Assembly: GCA_015056155.1 (NCBI GenBank)
Contig: SVGU01000001.1
Coordinates: 1-64,000 of the forward strand
DNA from: Clostridiales bacterium
GTDB lineage: Bacteria > Bacillota > Clostridia > Christensenellales > Aristaeellaceae
Length of the DNA: 64,000 nucleotides
Direction of reading: 5' to 3'
Part shown: one piece after another, positions 7,643-16,314 of the stretch
Layout of the letters: each line of letters begins with the position of its first letter
Numbering within the stretch: the stretch's first letter is position 1
The notes under the pieces: model-generated
Database searches by the model: none
What the model was told of the DNA's origin: nothing
What the model saw: only the letters and a program-made list of their open reading frames with translations
Position numbers and translations under genes: made by a program

Positions 7643-9304
7643 ATGGCAGAACGCATGAGCATCGGCTGCCCCCAGTGCCAGGCGAACGTGGAATACATCG
7701 CGGGAGCGCATCAGGCCTGCTGCCCGGTGTGCGGGCGGATATTCGACCCGGAGGGCGAGAGCGAACGCCTCCGCGCGACCGTCACCAGCCGCAGCAGCGA
7801 CATCCGCATGACGGGCGGGATCGCCCCGGACGCGCTGGTGTGGAAGCATCCGCAGACGCTCTTCCCTCTCAGCGCGCGCATCATCGCCAAGGCCGGCATG
7901 ACCGCCGTCGTCGTGCAGGGCGATCAGCAGGTCTTCGCGGTCAACGGCCAGAGCGTGCTGCTGTCCGAGACGAGCCTGCGGGCGGACGCCTGCTCCTATG
8001 GCCCCGCAGGAGACAAGCTCGTGTACGCGGAGGTCTACTATGTCCGCAACAGCATCCCGCAGGCGGTGTTCGCCTGGGGCGGACGGGCTTCCCTTGTGGG
8101 CAGCTACAATGATATGCATGCCTTCGCGCTCAACGGCACCTGCCAGCTTGCGCCGATCGTGGATCACGCGGCGTTCCTGCGCTTTGTGAATTTCGACTGC
8201 GGCGTCCGCGCCTCTGCCTTTGCGCTGCGCCGGGACGAAAGCGGCGTGGAGACGGCGGGCGAATATGCAAGGAGCATCGTCCGGGCGATGCGCGCGGTCT
8301 ATGGCGAGGCGCTGCGCCGAGTGCGCGACCGCATGGGGCTGATGCCCTCGATGCTGGGGAACTGCGCGGAGGAGATCGCCTGCGAGGTGGAGCGCCTGGC
8401 CGGCAGAGAGCTGGCCGGATGGGGCCTGGCGGTGGAGCGGGTCGTCGCGGCGGATGTGAAGTATCTGGGGATCGATGTGCACGGCGATCCGCTGCGCCTG
8501 CGCGTGGAGGGTGCGCTGGACTGGTCGGCCGGGGAGATCCGCGTCCATCAGAAGGGCGCGCCGGAGATCTACGCGCAGCTGCGCCTGAGCGGCAGCCTGT
8601 ACATCGCCGTGACGGACGAGGACCGGCTGCGCCAGGCCACCGCCGCCGTGCGCTGGAGCATGGGCGATGCAGACGGGGCGCGCCGGGAGCTTGCGGCGCA
8701 CGCGGGGAGCCTGCTGGGCAGTATGTTCGCTTCCGTGTTCCAGAACCTGATCGAGGACCTGAATCCGCCGCTGGACATGCTGGGTACCTATGCCGGGTAT
8801 CTCCGGGCGCAGGCGGAGAAGCTGCTGAACGAGCCGTCGGAGCTGCTGAGCCGGCATGGCCTGTGCGCGCAGCAGCTGACGCTCCGGGTGGAGGTCGCCG
8901 GAAAGTCGCCGCTGTACGCCCTCCGGGAGCGGGAGGCGCTGGCGGTGAGCGAAGCCGGGCTGCGCGAACGGCTCGCGGCATACGCGCCGAAGGGCTGTTC
9001 CGGGGCAGCTGCCGGGCAGCAAGGCGCCGATATGACGCCGGAAATGGAGAATGCGGCGCTCCAGCGGATGCTGGCATACCTGATCGGCCGGAACGCCATG
9101 ATGCTGACGCAGACCACGGCGCAGGAGCTCCTCACCGCTGCGGACGTCAGCGCCGGCAGCGGACTCGCCCGCTGGCTGACGGCGCAGCTTCCGGGCGCGC
9201 CTGCTTCGCTGTTCTCCGGTGCGCAGGGGACGCGCCGCTGCATGTTCTGCCAGTATGATATTCCCGTCCATGCCGTCCTGTGCCCCCACTGCGGCCACTT
9301 CTAA
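7643..9304 (+). CDS. SPFH/Band-7 domain protein with terminal zinc ribbons
   Basis: CPQCQANV...CCPVCGRIF at N-terminus, SPFH-like core (AVVVQGDQQVFAVNGQSV...VYAEVYYV...AVFAWGG), CMFCQYDIPVHAVLCPHCGHF at C-terminus. Confidence 0.75.
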   Translation: MAERMSIGCPQCQANVEYIAGAHQACCPVCGRIFDPEGESERLRATVTSRSSDIRMTGGIAPDALVWKHPQTLFPLSARIIAKAGMTAVVVQGDQQVFAVNGQSVLLSETSLRADACSYGPAGDKLVYAEVYYVRNSIPQAVFAWGGRASLVGSYNDMHAFALNGTCQLAPIVDHAAFLRFVNFDCGVRASAFALRRDESGVETAGEYARSIVRAMRAVYGEALRRVRDRMGLMPSMLGNCAEEIACEVERLAGRELAGWGLAVERVVAADVKYLGIDVHGDPLRLRVEGALDWSAGEIRVHQKGAPEIYAQLRLSGSLYIAVTDEDRLRQATAAVRWSMGDADGARRELAAHAGSLLGSMFASVFQNLIEDLNPPLDMLGTYAGYLRAQAEKLLNEPSELLSRHGLCAQQLTLRVEVAGKSPLYALREREALAVSEAGLRERLAAYAPKGCSGAAAGQQGADMTPEMENAALQRMLAYLIGRNAMMLTQTTAQELLTAADVSAGSGLARWLTAQLPGAPASLFSGAQGTRRCMFCQYDIPVHAVLCPHCGHF

Positions 9305-9320
9305 AATAGGAAAACAGAAG

Positions 9321-9366
9321 GCAGCCCTGCCGACCCGGAACGTACCGGGGACAGGGCTGCTGTTTC
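9321..9366. terminator. Bidirectional terminator between convergent SPFH and TIR-LRR genes
   Basis: GCAGCCCTG...CAGGGCTGC with inner CCCGG/CCGGG stem, flanked by aaaacag / ctgtttctttg. Confidence 0.8.
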
Positions 9367-9394
9367 TTTGGGGAATGGGATGCGGAAGCCTTCC

Positions 9395-11398
9395 TCACTT
9401 GTACACCCGTCGGAGCTGCAGGCAGGTGCTGAAGGCGTCGGGGGCCGCGTTGGCGCGCACGGGCAGGCTGACCTCCCGCAGGGATACGCACATGGCGAAG
9501 GCTTCGCTGCCGATGGAATCGAGCGAGCGGGGCAGGTCCGCCTCGCGCAGGCCGCTGCAGCGGCGGAAGGCCCGGGCGGGGATCGCCCGCACGCCCTCCG
9601 GCAGCACCAGCCCCAGCAGGCCGAAGCAGCCCTCGAAGGCGCCTTCGCCCAGCGTCGTCAGCGACGGCGGCAGGTCGAGGATGCGCAGCCGGCTGCATTC
9701 CATGAAGGCCTGTGCGCCGATGGCCTCCAGCGAAGCGGGCAGGGTCAGCGCGGTCATCGCGGCGCAGGAGCGGAACGTGCCGGGCTGGATGCAGCGCACG
9801 CCTGCCGGGACGACTGCGCTGCGCAGGCTGAAGCACCGCAGGAACGCCTCCGCCCCAAGGCTGATCAGCCCGGCGGGCAGACGGACGCTGTGCAGGGCCG
9901 CGCAGTCCGCAAAGGCGCGGCTGCCGATCACGGTCACGCGGTCGGGGAGGACGATCTCCCGCAGGCTGCTGCAGCCGGAAAACGCGCATGCGCCGATGGA
10001 GACGAGGGTGTCGGGCAGGGTGATGCGCGTCAGCGCCGTGCAGGCGGCGAAGGCGTTGTCCCCCAGCGCCGTCACGCCCCGGGGGATATCCAGCGCCGTC
10101 ACCGACGGGTCGCAGCAGCCTTCCCTGAGGATCACGCCGCTTTCGCCGGATTCGGCGGTGAGCTGCTGCGCGGCAAGGCCCTGGCGCAGCTGCCGCAGGG
10201 CCATGGAGGCGGCGAGGCAGCCCTCGTACAGGCGGCGCTCGTCGGCGGAGGCGAAGTGCAGGGCGCGCGTCCATGCCAGCGTGGTCTCGAAGGGCTCCGT
10301 GCAGGCGGCGAGCTGCGCCTCGTCGCGCAGGTGCATTTCGGCCAGCAGCTGCCCCATGTAGCCGGCGGCGCGGTTAGGCTGCTTTTCCCGCAGGAGCGCC
10401 GCGGCGCGGGCTGCCCCGTCCCAGCTGCCCTCCTCCAGCGCGAGCTGGATGCGCAGGCGGATCAGATCCGTCTCCGAGGCCGTGCGCGGGATGTGCAGCT
10501 CCAGCGTAGAGCGCAGGTTGTCCAGCGCGTTCAGGCCGCGCATGTGCACGCCCTCCAGCTGGCGGCTGACGAAGGCCGGGGGCAGGCTGGAGGCGGGCGG
10601 GTCGTCGTAGAGCAGCGGCACCAGATGGCGCGAGGGATCCCGGTCCGCCTGCTCCAGATAGCGCGTCCATTCGCTGCGCACCCAGGGCGACAGGAGGTAA
10701 TCCTTCCGGGAGCAGATGACCAGCATGACGCGGGCGGTCTTCAGCGCGTGATAGATCTGCGCCTCGAAATTCGTGCCGGCGCTGCGCTGCAGGGTGCCGT
10801 GGGCGAAGAAGACGTGGTAGCCCATCTGCACCAGATGCGCGTAGATCTCCCGCGCGCGGTCGAAATCATCGGTGAATGCGCCGCTGACGCCGGGGACGGA
10901 CGCCTTGTAGCACAGGAAGATATCGTAGGGCTTCGTGGTCTCCTCGACCCGGCGCACGTCGGCCAGCACCTTGTCGAGGTAAACGGCTTCCTCCCGGTAC
11001 TGGGCGCGCACGTCCTCCGGCGCGTTCTCGCAGGCGAGGAGGAAGTCGCCGTCCTCGCTCACGGGTCTGCGCTGCACAAAGCGGCACACCGGAAGCCGCC
11101 TGCGCCCGGGCTCAGCCGTTTCGATGTACTGCACGCCGTAGCGGCACAGCACCAGCCCCCAGAGGGCCTCGTGATCCCCGGGATGCTGGCGCAGCACCTG
11201 CTGGTAGCTCTGCGCCGCGTCATCGAAGTCGCAGGCCATGCGCTGCTGTACGGCGCGGGTCAGGTCGGCGGAGGCGCTCTGGGAGGGCGGACGGGTGTTC
11301 AGCGTGCCGCAGGCGGCGCACTCCAGCGTGTTCATGCCCTCGGGAAAGAATAATTCGTGCACGCAGCACCGGCACAGGATCCTGTTTGCGGACATCAT
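9395..11398 (-). CDS. Zinc-ribbon TIR-domain protein with C-terminal BspA-type leucine-rich repeats
   Basis: CRCCVHELFFPEGMNTLECAACG ribbon; TIR YDIFLCYKAS...GYHVFFAHGTLQRSAGTNFEAQIYHALKTARVMLVICS...WVRSEWTRYLE; ten ~23-aa LRR_5 units (xxAFxxCxxLxxIxLPxxL). Confidence 0.88.
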   Translation of the reverse strand: MMSANRILCRCCVHELFFPEGMNTLECAACGTLNTRPPSQSASADLTRAVQQRMACDFDDAAQSYQQVLRQHPGDHEALWGLVLCRYGVQYIETAEPGRRRLPVCRFVQRRPVSEDGDFLLACENAPEDVRAQYREEAVYLDKVLADVRRVEETTKPYDIFLCYKASVPGVSGAFTDDFDRAREIYAHLVQMGYHVFFAHGTLQRSAGTNFEAQIYHALKTARVMLVICSRKDYLLSPWVRSEWTRYLEQADRDPSRHLVPLLYDDPPASSLPPAFVSRQLEGVHMRGLNALDNLRSTLELHIPRTASETDLIRLRIQLALEEGSWDGAARAAALLREKQPNRAAGYMGQLLAEMHLRDEAQLAACTEPFETTLAWTRALHFASADERRLYEGCLAASMALRQLRQGLAAQQLTAESGESGVILREGCCDPSVTALDIPRGVTALGDNAFAACTALTRITLPDTLVSIGACAFSGCSSLREIVLPDRVTVIGSRAFADCAALHSVRLPAGLISLGAEAFLRCFSLRSAVVPAGVRCIQPGTFRSCAAMTALTLPASLEAIGAQAFMECSRLRILDLPPSLTTLGEGAFEGCFGLLGLVLPEGVRAIPARAFRRCSGLREADLPRSLDSIGSEAFAMCVSLREVSLPVRANAAPDAFSTCLQLRRVYK

Positions 11399-11558
11399 GG
11401 TACGCTCCTTTTGTATAGCTGGAAGGGCAGCGGGTCTCATCCGGTTCAACGCAGCGGGACCGGACGCTTCGCGCGCCGCGGAAAAATCGGCCGGATCGTT
11501 TTTTTCTGGTACATATTGTAACACAAAGCGCGCGGCTTGTCGATACGGTCGGCGCGGC

Positions 11559-11587
11559 TTGACGGGCGGCGGAGCGGAAGGTATAAT
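11559..11587 (+). promoter_or_regulatory. Sigma-A promoter for fucU
   Basis: TTGACG-17 bp-TATAAT. Confidence 0.8.
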
Positions 11588-11632
11588 GGAGGCAGACATT
11601 GCCGCGGGAAGGGCAAAAAGGAGGACGAATAC

Positions 11633-12058
11633 ATGCTGAAGGGAATATCGCCCCTGATCTCTCCGGAGCTGCTGAAGATCCTGAGCGAGATGGGCCATGG
11701 AGACGAGATCGTGCTGGCGGATGCGCATTTTCCGGCGCACAGCGTGGGCCAGCGGGTCGTGCGCGCGGACGGCATCGGCGCGGTGCCGCTGCTGGAGGGG
11801 ATCCTGAAGCTGATCCCGCTGGATCAGTACGACCGGAGCAACTTCGTGCTCATGGAGGTCGTCCCGGGGGACGATGTGCAGCCGGTCATCTGGGAGGCGT
11901 ATGAACAGGTGCTGAAGGCCAGCGAGCCGGAGGCGGCGCCGGACTGGCTGGAGCGCTTTGCCTACTATGAGCGGGCGAAGAAGGCCTATTGCGTGGTCGC
12001 CACGGGCGAAACGGCGCAGTACGCCAACATCATTCTGAAAAAGGGCGTTGTCCGCTGA
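11633..12058 (+). CDS. fucU: L-fucose mutarotase (RbsD/FucU family)
   Basis: MLKGISPLISPELLKILSEMGHGDEIVLADAHFPA signature; RBS aggagg. Confidence 0.88.
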   Translation: MLKGISPLISPELLKILSEMGHGDEIVLADAHFPAHSVGQRVVRADGIGAVPLLEGILKLIPLDQYDRSNFVLMEVVPGDDVQPVIWEAYEQVLKASEPEAAPDWLERFAYYERAKKAYCVVATGETAQYANIILKKGVVR

Positions 12059-12080
12059 CGGCCGGCGCGGGAGGAAAGCT

Positions 12081-12653
12081 TTGGGCAAGTTCAGGTTTAT
12101 CGAGACGGAGATGGAGGGGCTGTACATCGTCGAGCCGACGGTGTTCGGGGACGAGCGCGGCTACTTCATGGAGACGTTCAATGACGAATTCGCGCCCTAT
12201 GTGACGCATATCGACGGGACGCCCTGCCAGTATGTGCAGGACAACGAGAGCAGCTCCCGTCGCGGCGTGCTGCGCGGGATGCACCTGCAGCTGACGCAGC
12301 CGCAGGGCAAGCTGGTGCGCGTCATCGAGGGCGAGGTGTACGACGTGGCGGCGGACGTTCGTCCGGGCAGCCCCACCTACGGACGGCACCTGGGGGTGTA
12401 CCTCTCGGCGGAGAACCGGCGGCAGCTGCTGGTGCCGGAGGGGTTCCTGCACGGCTTCCTCGTCGTGTCCCCGACGGCGCGGTTCGTATACAAGTGCACG
12501 CGCCTGTATGCCCCGCAGGATGAGTTCGGCGTGCAGTGGAACGACCCGGACCTGGCCATCGGCTGGCCGCTGCCGGAGGAGGAGATCATCCTCGCTCCCA
12601 AGGACCGGGTCAGCCACAGCCTGCGGGAATTGATGGAAAAACAGGGGAAATGA
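12081..12653 (+). CDS. rfbC: dTDP-4-dehydrorhamnose 3,5-epimerase
   Basis: FGDERGYFMETFN, RGVLRGMHLQ, VPEGFLHGFLV; TTG start after gggagg. Confidence 0.88.
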   Translation: MGKFRFIETEMEGLYIVEPTVFGDERGYFMETFNDEFAPYVTHIDGTPCQYVQDNESSSRRGVLRGMHLQLTQPQGKLVRVIEGEVYDVAADVRPGSPTYGRHLGVYLSAENRRQLLVPEGFLHGFLVVSPTARFVYKCTRLYAPQDEFGVQWNDPDLAIGWPLPEEEIILAPKDRVSHSLRELMEKQGK

Positions 12654-12696
12654 AGGTGTTTTTTGCCTGCAGATTCCGTTTTCTTGCAATTCGTTA

Positions 12697-12725
12697 TTGA
12701 CGTGCGCAATCAATTGGAGTATAAT
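12697..12725 (+). promoter_or_regulatory. Sigma-A promoter of the EPS operon
   Basis: TTGACG-17 bp-TATAAT in a local AT-rich stretch, 65 bp before the LCP gene. Confidence 0.85.
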
Positions 12726-12789
12726 GATTCTGATTTATTGTGCAGAAATGCGCGATTGATCAAAGCGTGCTGACAGCGAGGGAGTGAAG

Positions 12790-13824
12790 ATGGCTCATAA
12801 GCACAGGACACATCGGAATCATGGGCGGCATGGCGAAAATGCATCGCGCGACAAGCTTCTGATCAAGGCTGTCGCGGGAACGATTGCCATCATTGCTGCA
12901 CTGATCGCCATTTTCGTCATCGGCGACCGTCTGGAGCCGGAGACGAAGGAGAGCAGGGGCAGCATTGAGGGCTTCTTTGAGCCGACGCTGACCATGGAGC
13001 ACGATGGCAGGACGTATGCGCATCAGGAGCTGGACTACACGACCCTGCTGTTCATCGGCGTGGATAAGCCGGCGTTGACGGGCGCGACGCTGCGCCAGAG
13101 CGGTCAGGCGGACTTTCTGCTGCTTATGACGATCGACCGGGAGGACCGGGAGATCGACATGCTGCAGATCGACCGTGACACGATCGCGAAGGTGCAGGTG
13201 TACGGCGCTTTCGGCAACCCTGCGGGTACGCGCGAAACGCAGATATGCTTGTCCTATGCCTTCGGCACGAATCCGGAAAAGGCGTGCCAGAACACGGTCG
13301 CGGCGGTGGAGACCCTTCTTGGCGGCGTGCCCGTCGACCATTACATCGCGCTGGACATGGACGGAATGTCCGTGCTCAACGATGCACTGGGCGGCGTGAC
13401 AGTGACGCTGGAGGAGGATTTTACCGATCTCGATCCTGCGATGGCGGCCGGAGAGACCATCAGACTGCAGGGACAGCAGGCGGAGTTCTACCTCCGCAGC
13501 CGCTCCGAGGTGGGCGATGGTACCAATGCCAGCCGAATGGACCGTCAGGCGACGTTCATGGAGGCTGCGGCAGAGCTGCTGAGCAAACGCATGGCAGCGG
13601 ATGCCGGCTTTGTGGGTGAGCTGCTCAGTGCGCTCGATGAGCATCTGGTGATCAGCTGCGAACAGATGTGGCTGGTCAATCAGGCTTACGACGCGCATAA
13701 ATACCCACGAACGGGGCTGAAGAAGCTCGACGGCGTGCACACCGTCGGCAGTGACGGCTTCGTGGAATTCCATGCGGACACAGAAGCGCTGATGGACTAC
13801 ATCATCAACACCTTCTGTGAATAA
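12790..13824 (+). CDS. LytR-CpsA-Psr (LCP) family protein
   Basis: Single N-terminal TM; LLFIGVDK, DFLLLMTIDREDREIDMLQIDRDTI, ALGGVTVTL, YLRSRSEVGDGTNASRMDRQ. Confidence 0.88.
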   Translation: MAHKHRTHRNHGRHGENASRDKLLIKAVAGTIAIIAALIAIFVIGDRLEPETKESRGSIEGFFEPTLTMEHDGRTYAHQELDYTTLLFIGVDKPALTGATLRQSGQADFLLLMTIDREDREIDMLQIDRDTIAKVQVYGAFGNPAGTRETQICLSYAFGTNPEKACQNTVAAVETLLGGVPVDHYIALDMDGMSVLNDALGGVTVTLEEDFTDLDPAMAAGETIRLQGQQAEFYLRSRSEVGDGTNASRMDRQATFMEAAAELLSKRMAADAGFVGELLSALDEHLVISCEQMWLVNQAYDAHKYPRTGLKKLDGVHTVGSDGFVEFHADTEALMDYIINTFCE

Positions 13825-13872
13825 CCTCATCAATCAAAGGTTTCTTTGATGAAAAACAAGGAGGAGATTACA

Positions 13873-14421
13873 ATGAAGAAGTTTCTGGCTCTGGTGACCC
13901 TCGTGTGCATGGTGCTGACCGCGACCGCGGCCTTCGCCTTCCCCAGCAAGACTGCCCAGGACATGACCACCGTCGTGACCGGCACCCCCACCAATGGCGT
14001 TGTCGCTGATCCCGGCTTCGCGATCTTCGTGACCGACCCCACCGTTGAGATCGAAGAGGAAGTCATGGCCATCTACAAGTTCGTTGCCAATGACGTCATT
14101 GCCAACTACTTCGACGAGGAGACCCAGACCAAGCTGGCCGAGGTCGCCGCTGATCCCGCTGCTCTGATCGGCTACGAGGCTGTGCCCGTTGCCTGCTGCA
14201 ACTACAAGGCCGAGTACGGCGATGTGGACGCTGACTTCACCTTCGCCACCGTTTTCCCCGAGGGCACCGAGCTGGTCGTGATGATCAAGACCGACGTGTG
14301 GTCCGTGCAGAAGGCTGTTGTCGAGAACGGCATCGTGAAGATCCTGTTCACCGGCGAAGAGCTGACCGTGATGGAGAACTCTCCCAAGCTGATGCTGGTG
14401 CTGAGCGAGGCCATCGCCTGA
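13873..14421 (+). CDS. Small secreted protein of unknown function
   Basis: Signal peptide MKKFLALVTLVCMVLTATAAFA; RBS aaggagg. Confidence 0.75.
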   Translation: MKKFLALVTLVCMVLTATAAFAFPSKTAQDMTTVVTGTPTNGVVADPGFAIFVTDPTVEIEEEVMAIYKFVANDVIANYFDEETQTKLAEVAADPAALIGYEAVPVACCNYKAEYGDVDADFTFATVFPEGTELVVMIKTDVWSVQKAVVENGIVKILFTGEELTVMENSPKLMLVLSEAIA

Positions 14422-14449
14422 TAGGTCTGACAACTGTATTTAGCGGTCT

Positions 14450-14476
14450 GGCGCAGCAGCTGTGTGCTGCTGCGCC
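14450..14476 (+). terminator. Strong hairpin after secreted-protein gene (no T-tract)
   Basis: GGCGCAGCAGC-tgtgt-GCTGCTGCGCC, 11 bp perfect. Confidence 0.5.
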
Positions 14477-14617
14477 GACTGTGTGATTATGCGATTGTCG
14501 CACCGGATGGACTGAGAGAACAAAATGGTGGTAAGCGGCGATGAACGTGCGGGATCCGTTCGCTCATCATCGCTTACCAAAGATGAAAGAAACAGAAGTA
14601 AAGGCAGGAGTAGACGC

Positions 14618-15475
14618 ATGGCACAGGATTATCAGCGACAGTACCGGGCGCCGCAGCACTCGGCGCTGGAACAGAATCAACTGGTAGAAAAGCTCTCTGC
14701 GGTGCTGCAGGAAACGCATGCCCGGAATGAATCGGAAGACATGCTGCAGGAAGAGAACGTCAGCATTGATTTGGCGGCCCTGTTCTTCAAGATCCTCAGC
14801 AAGATCCATTATGTGATCATTGCGGCGGTGCTGTGCACGATCCTCGCCGGCGTGTATGCGGAGTACGGCGTCGTGCCGGTCTACCGTGCGACTTCCAAGC
14901 TGTATATCGTCAATTCCAGCGGCGTGCAGGTGAGCGTGTCTGACCTGCAGATCGCGTCCACGCTGACCAGGGATTACCTGGAGGTGTTCAACAACTGGGT
15001 CGTGCACGAGAAGGTCATCGAGAAGCTGGACCTGAAGGATGAGTACAGCTATTCCAAGCTGCAGTCCATGATCTCGGTGAAGAACCCGGAAGGCACGCGC
15101 CTGCTGTACATTTCCGCCACGCACCCCGACCCGCAGATGGCCATGAAGCTGGCCAATGCCTATGCCGAGGCGGCGCAGGAGTTCATCTACAACGTCATGG
15201 AGCGCGAGGAGCCCAACGAGTTCGCCCCTGCGCTGCTGCCCACGACGCCCGAAGGCATGGGCCGGACGCGCTACATGCTGCTGGGCTTCATCGGCGGCGC
15301 GGCGCTGGTGGTCGTTGTGATCATGATGATGTTCCTGCTGGACGACCGTCCCCATACGCCCGACGACATCACGCAGATGGCGGGCATCCCCACGCTGGCT
15401 GTCGTGCCGCGCGCACAGAATATGCCCAAGCGTCATAAGCGCGTGATCAAGCATAAGGAGGGCAGGAAGGGATGA
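14618..15475 (+). CDS. Wzz/YveK-type capsular chain-length / kinase modulator protein
   Basis: Two TM segments flanking an extracytoplasmic Wzz domain; immediately upstream of BY-kinase. Confidence 0.85.
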   Translation: MAQDYQRQYRAPQHSALEQNQLVEKLSAVLQETHARNESEDMLQEENVSIDLAALFFKILSKIHYVIIAAVLCTILAGVYAEYGVVPVYRATSKLYIVNSSGVQVSVSDLQIASTLTRDYLEVFNNWVVHEKVIEKLDLKDEYSYSKLQSMISVKNPEGTRLLYISATHPDPQMAMKLANAYAEAAQEFIYNVMEREEPNEFAPALLPTTPEGMGRTRYMLLGFIGGAALVVVVIMMMFLLDDRPHTPDDITQMAGIPTLAVVPRAQNMPKRHKRVIKHKEGRKG

Positions 15476-16197
15476 ACAAGCTCGAATTTACCAGATTCCC
15501 CCAGCTGGAGTTCGCCTGTAACGAGGCGATGAATACGCTGGCGACCAACCTGTTCTACTGCGGCGACAACGTCAAGACCGTCATGGTGACGAGCCGCTAC
15601 GCCGATGAGGGCAAGTCCTTCATGACCCTGAACATGATGCGCACGCTGGCCGGTCTGGGCAAGAACGTCGTGCTGGTGGACATGGACCTGCGGCGCTCCC
15701 GCATCGTCTCCCACTACGGCATCAAGTTCCAGGAGGGTCAGGGCAAGGGCCTGGCGCACTATCTGGCCGGCATCAGCGAGATGGACGAGGTCGTGTACCA
15801 AACGAACATCCCCAACGGCTACATGGTGCCCATCGGCCGCGAGGTCGAAAGCTCCCTGCAGCTGCTGTCCTCCACCCGCATGAAGCCGATGATGGACGTG
15901 CTGGCGCAGGAGTTCGACATCGTCCTGATCGACACGCCGCCGGTCGGCGTCATCGTTGACGGCCTGGAGATCGCCAAGTACTGCAACGGCGCGATTGTCG
16001 TCGTCTCTGCCAACCGCGGCCGCAAGAAGGACATCACCGAGGTCGTGCGGCAGATCAAGAGCACCGGCTGTCCCGTGCTGGGCGCTGTGCTGAACAATGT
16101 TGAGTTCGACTCTTTCACCAACAGAACATATTACTACAAGTCAGAGCGTTACTCTTCATATTATTATGGCGGTGCATACGGAGACAAGAAGAAGTAA
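15472..16197 (+). CDS. CpsD/CapB family bacterial tyrosine kinase
   Basis: Walker-type SRYADEGKSFMTLNMM, VLVDMDLRRSRI, IVLIDTPPVG; C-terminal Tyr cluster TYYYKSERYSSYYYGGAYG. Confidence 0.9.
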   Translation: MNKLEFTRFPQLEFACNEAMNTLATNLFYCGDNVKTVMVTSRYADEGKSFMTLNMMRTLAGLGKNVVLVDMDLRRSRIVSHYGIKFQEGQGKGLAHYLAGISEMDEVVYQTNIPNGYMVPIGREVESSLQLLSSTRMKPMMDVLAQEFDIVLIDTPPVGVIVDGLEIAKYCNGAIVVVSANRGRKKDITEVVRQIKSTGCPVLGAVLNNVEFDSFTNRTYYYKSERYSSYYYGGAYGDKKK

Positions 16198-16226
16198 TTC
16201 TTGCCAACGGTGCGCAGCGCTCTTGA

Positions 16227-16272
16227 AATGCCTGTGCGCCGCTGGGAATTACTGGCGCACGGGCATTTTCCT
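16227..16272 (+). terminator. Intra-operon terminator/attenuator-like hairpin
   Basis: AATGCCTGTGCGCC (16227-16240) / GGCGCACGGGCATT (16254-16267), 14 bp with one G-T, then ttcc. Confidence 0.65.
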
Positions 16273-16314
16273 GTCATGTGTCGAAGGATGCCGTACGAGA
16301 GGAACGGATAGAGA

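Noticed and set aside
9395-12127. Extended 910-aa version of the TIR-LRR ORF
   Set aside because: Upstream part overlaps fucU antisense and the divergent promoter region; zinc ribbon and RBS support the start at 11398
14562-14580. TCATCGCTTACCAA resembling TCATCGCTTGCCAA at ~27543
   Set aside because: Short match in only two places with different context; likely chance
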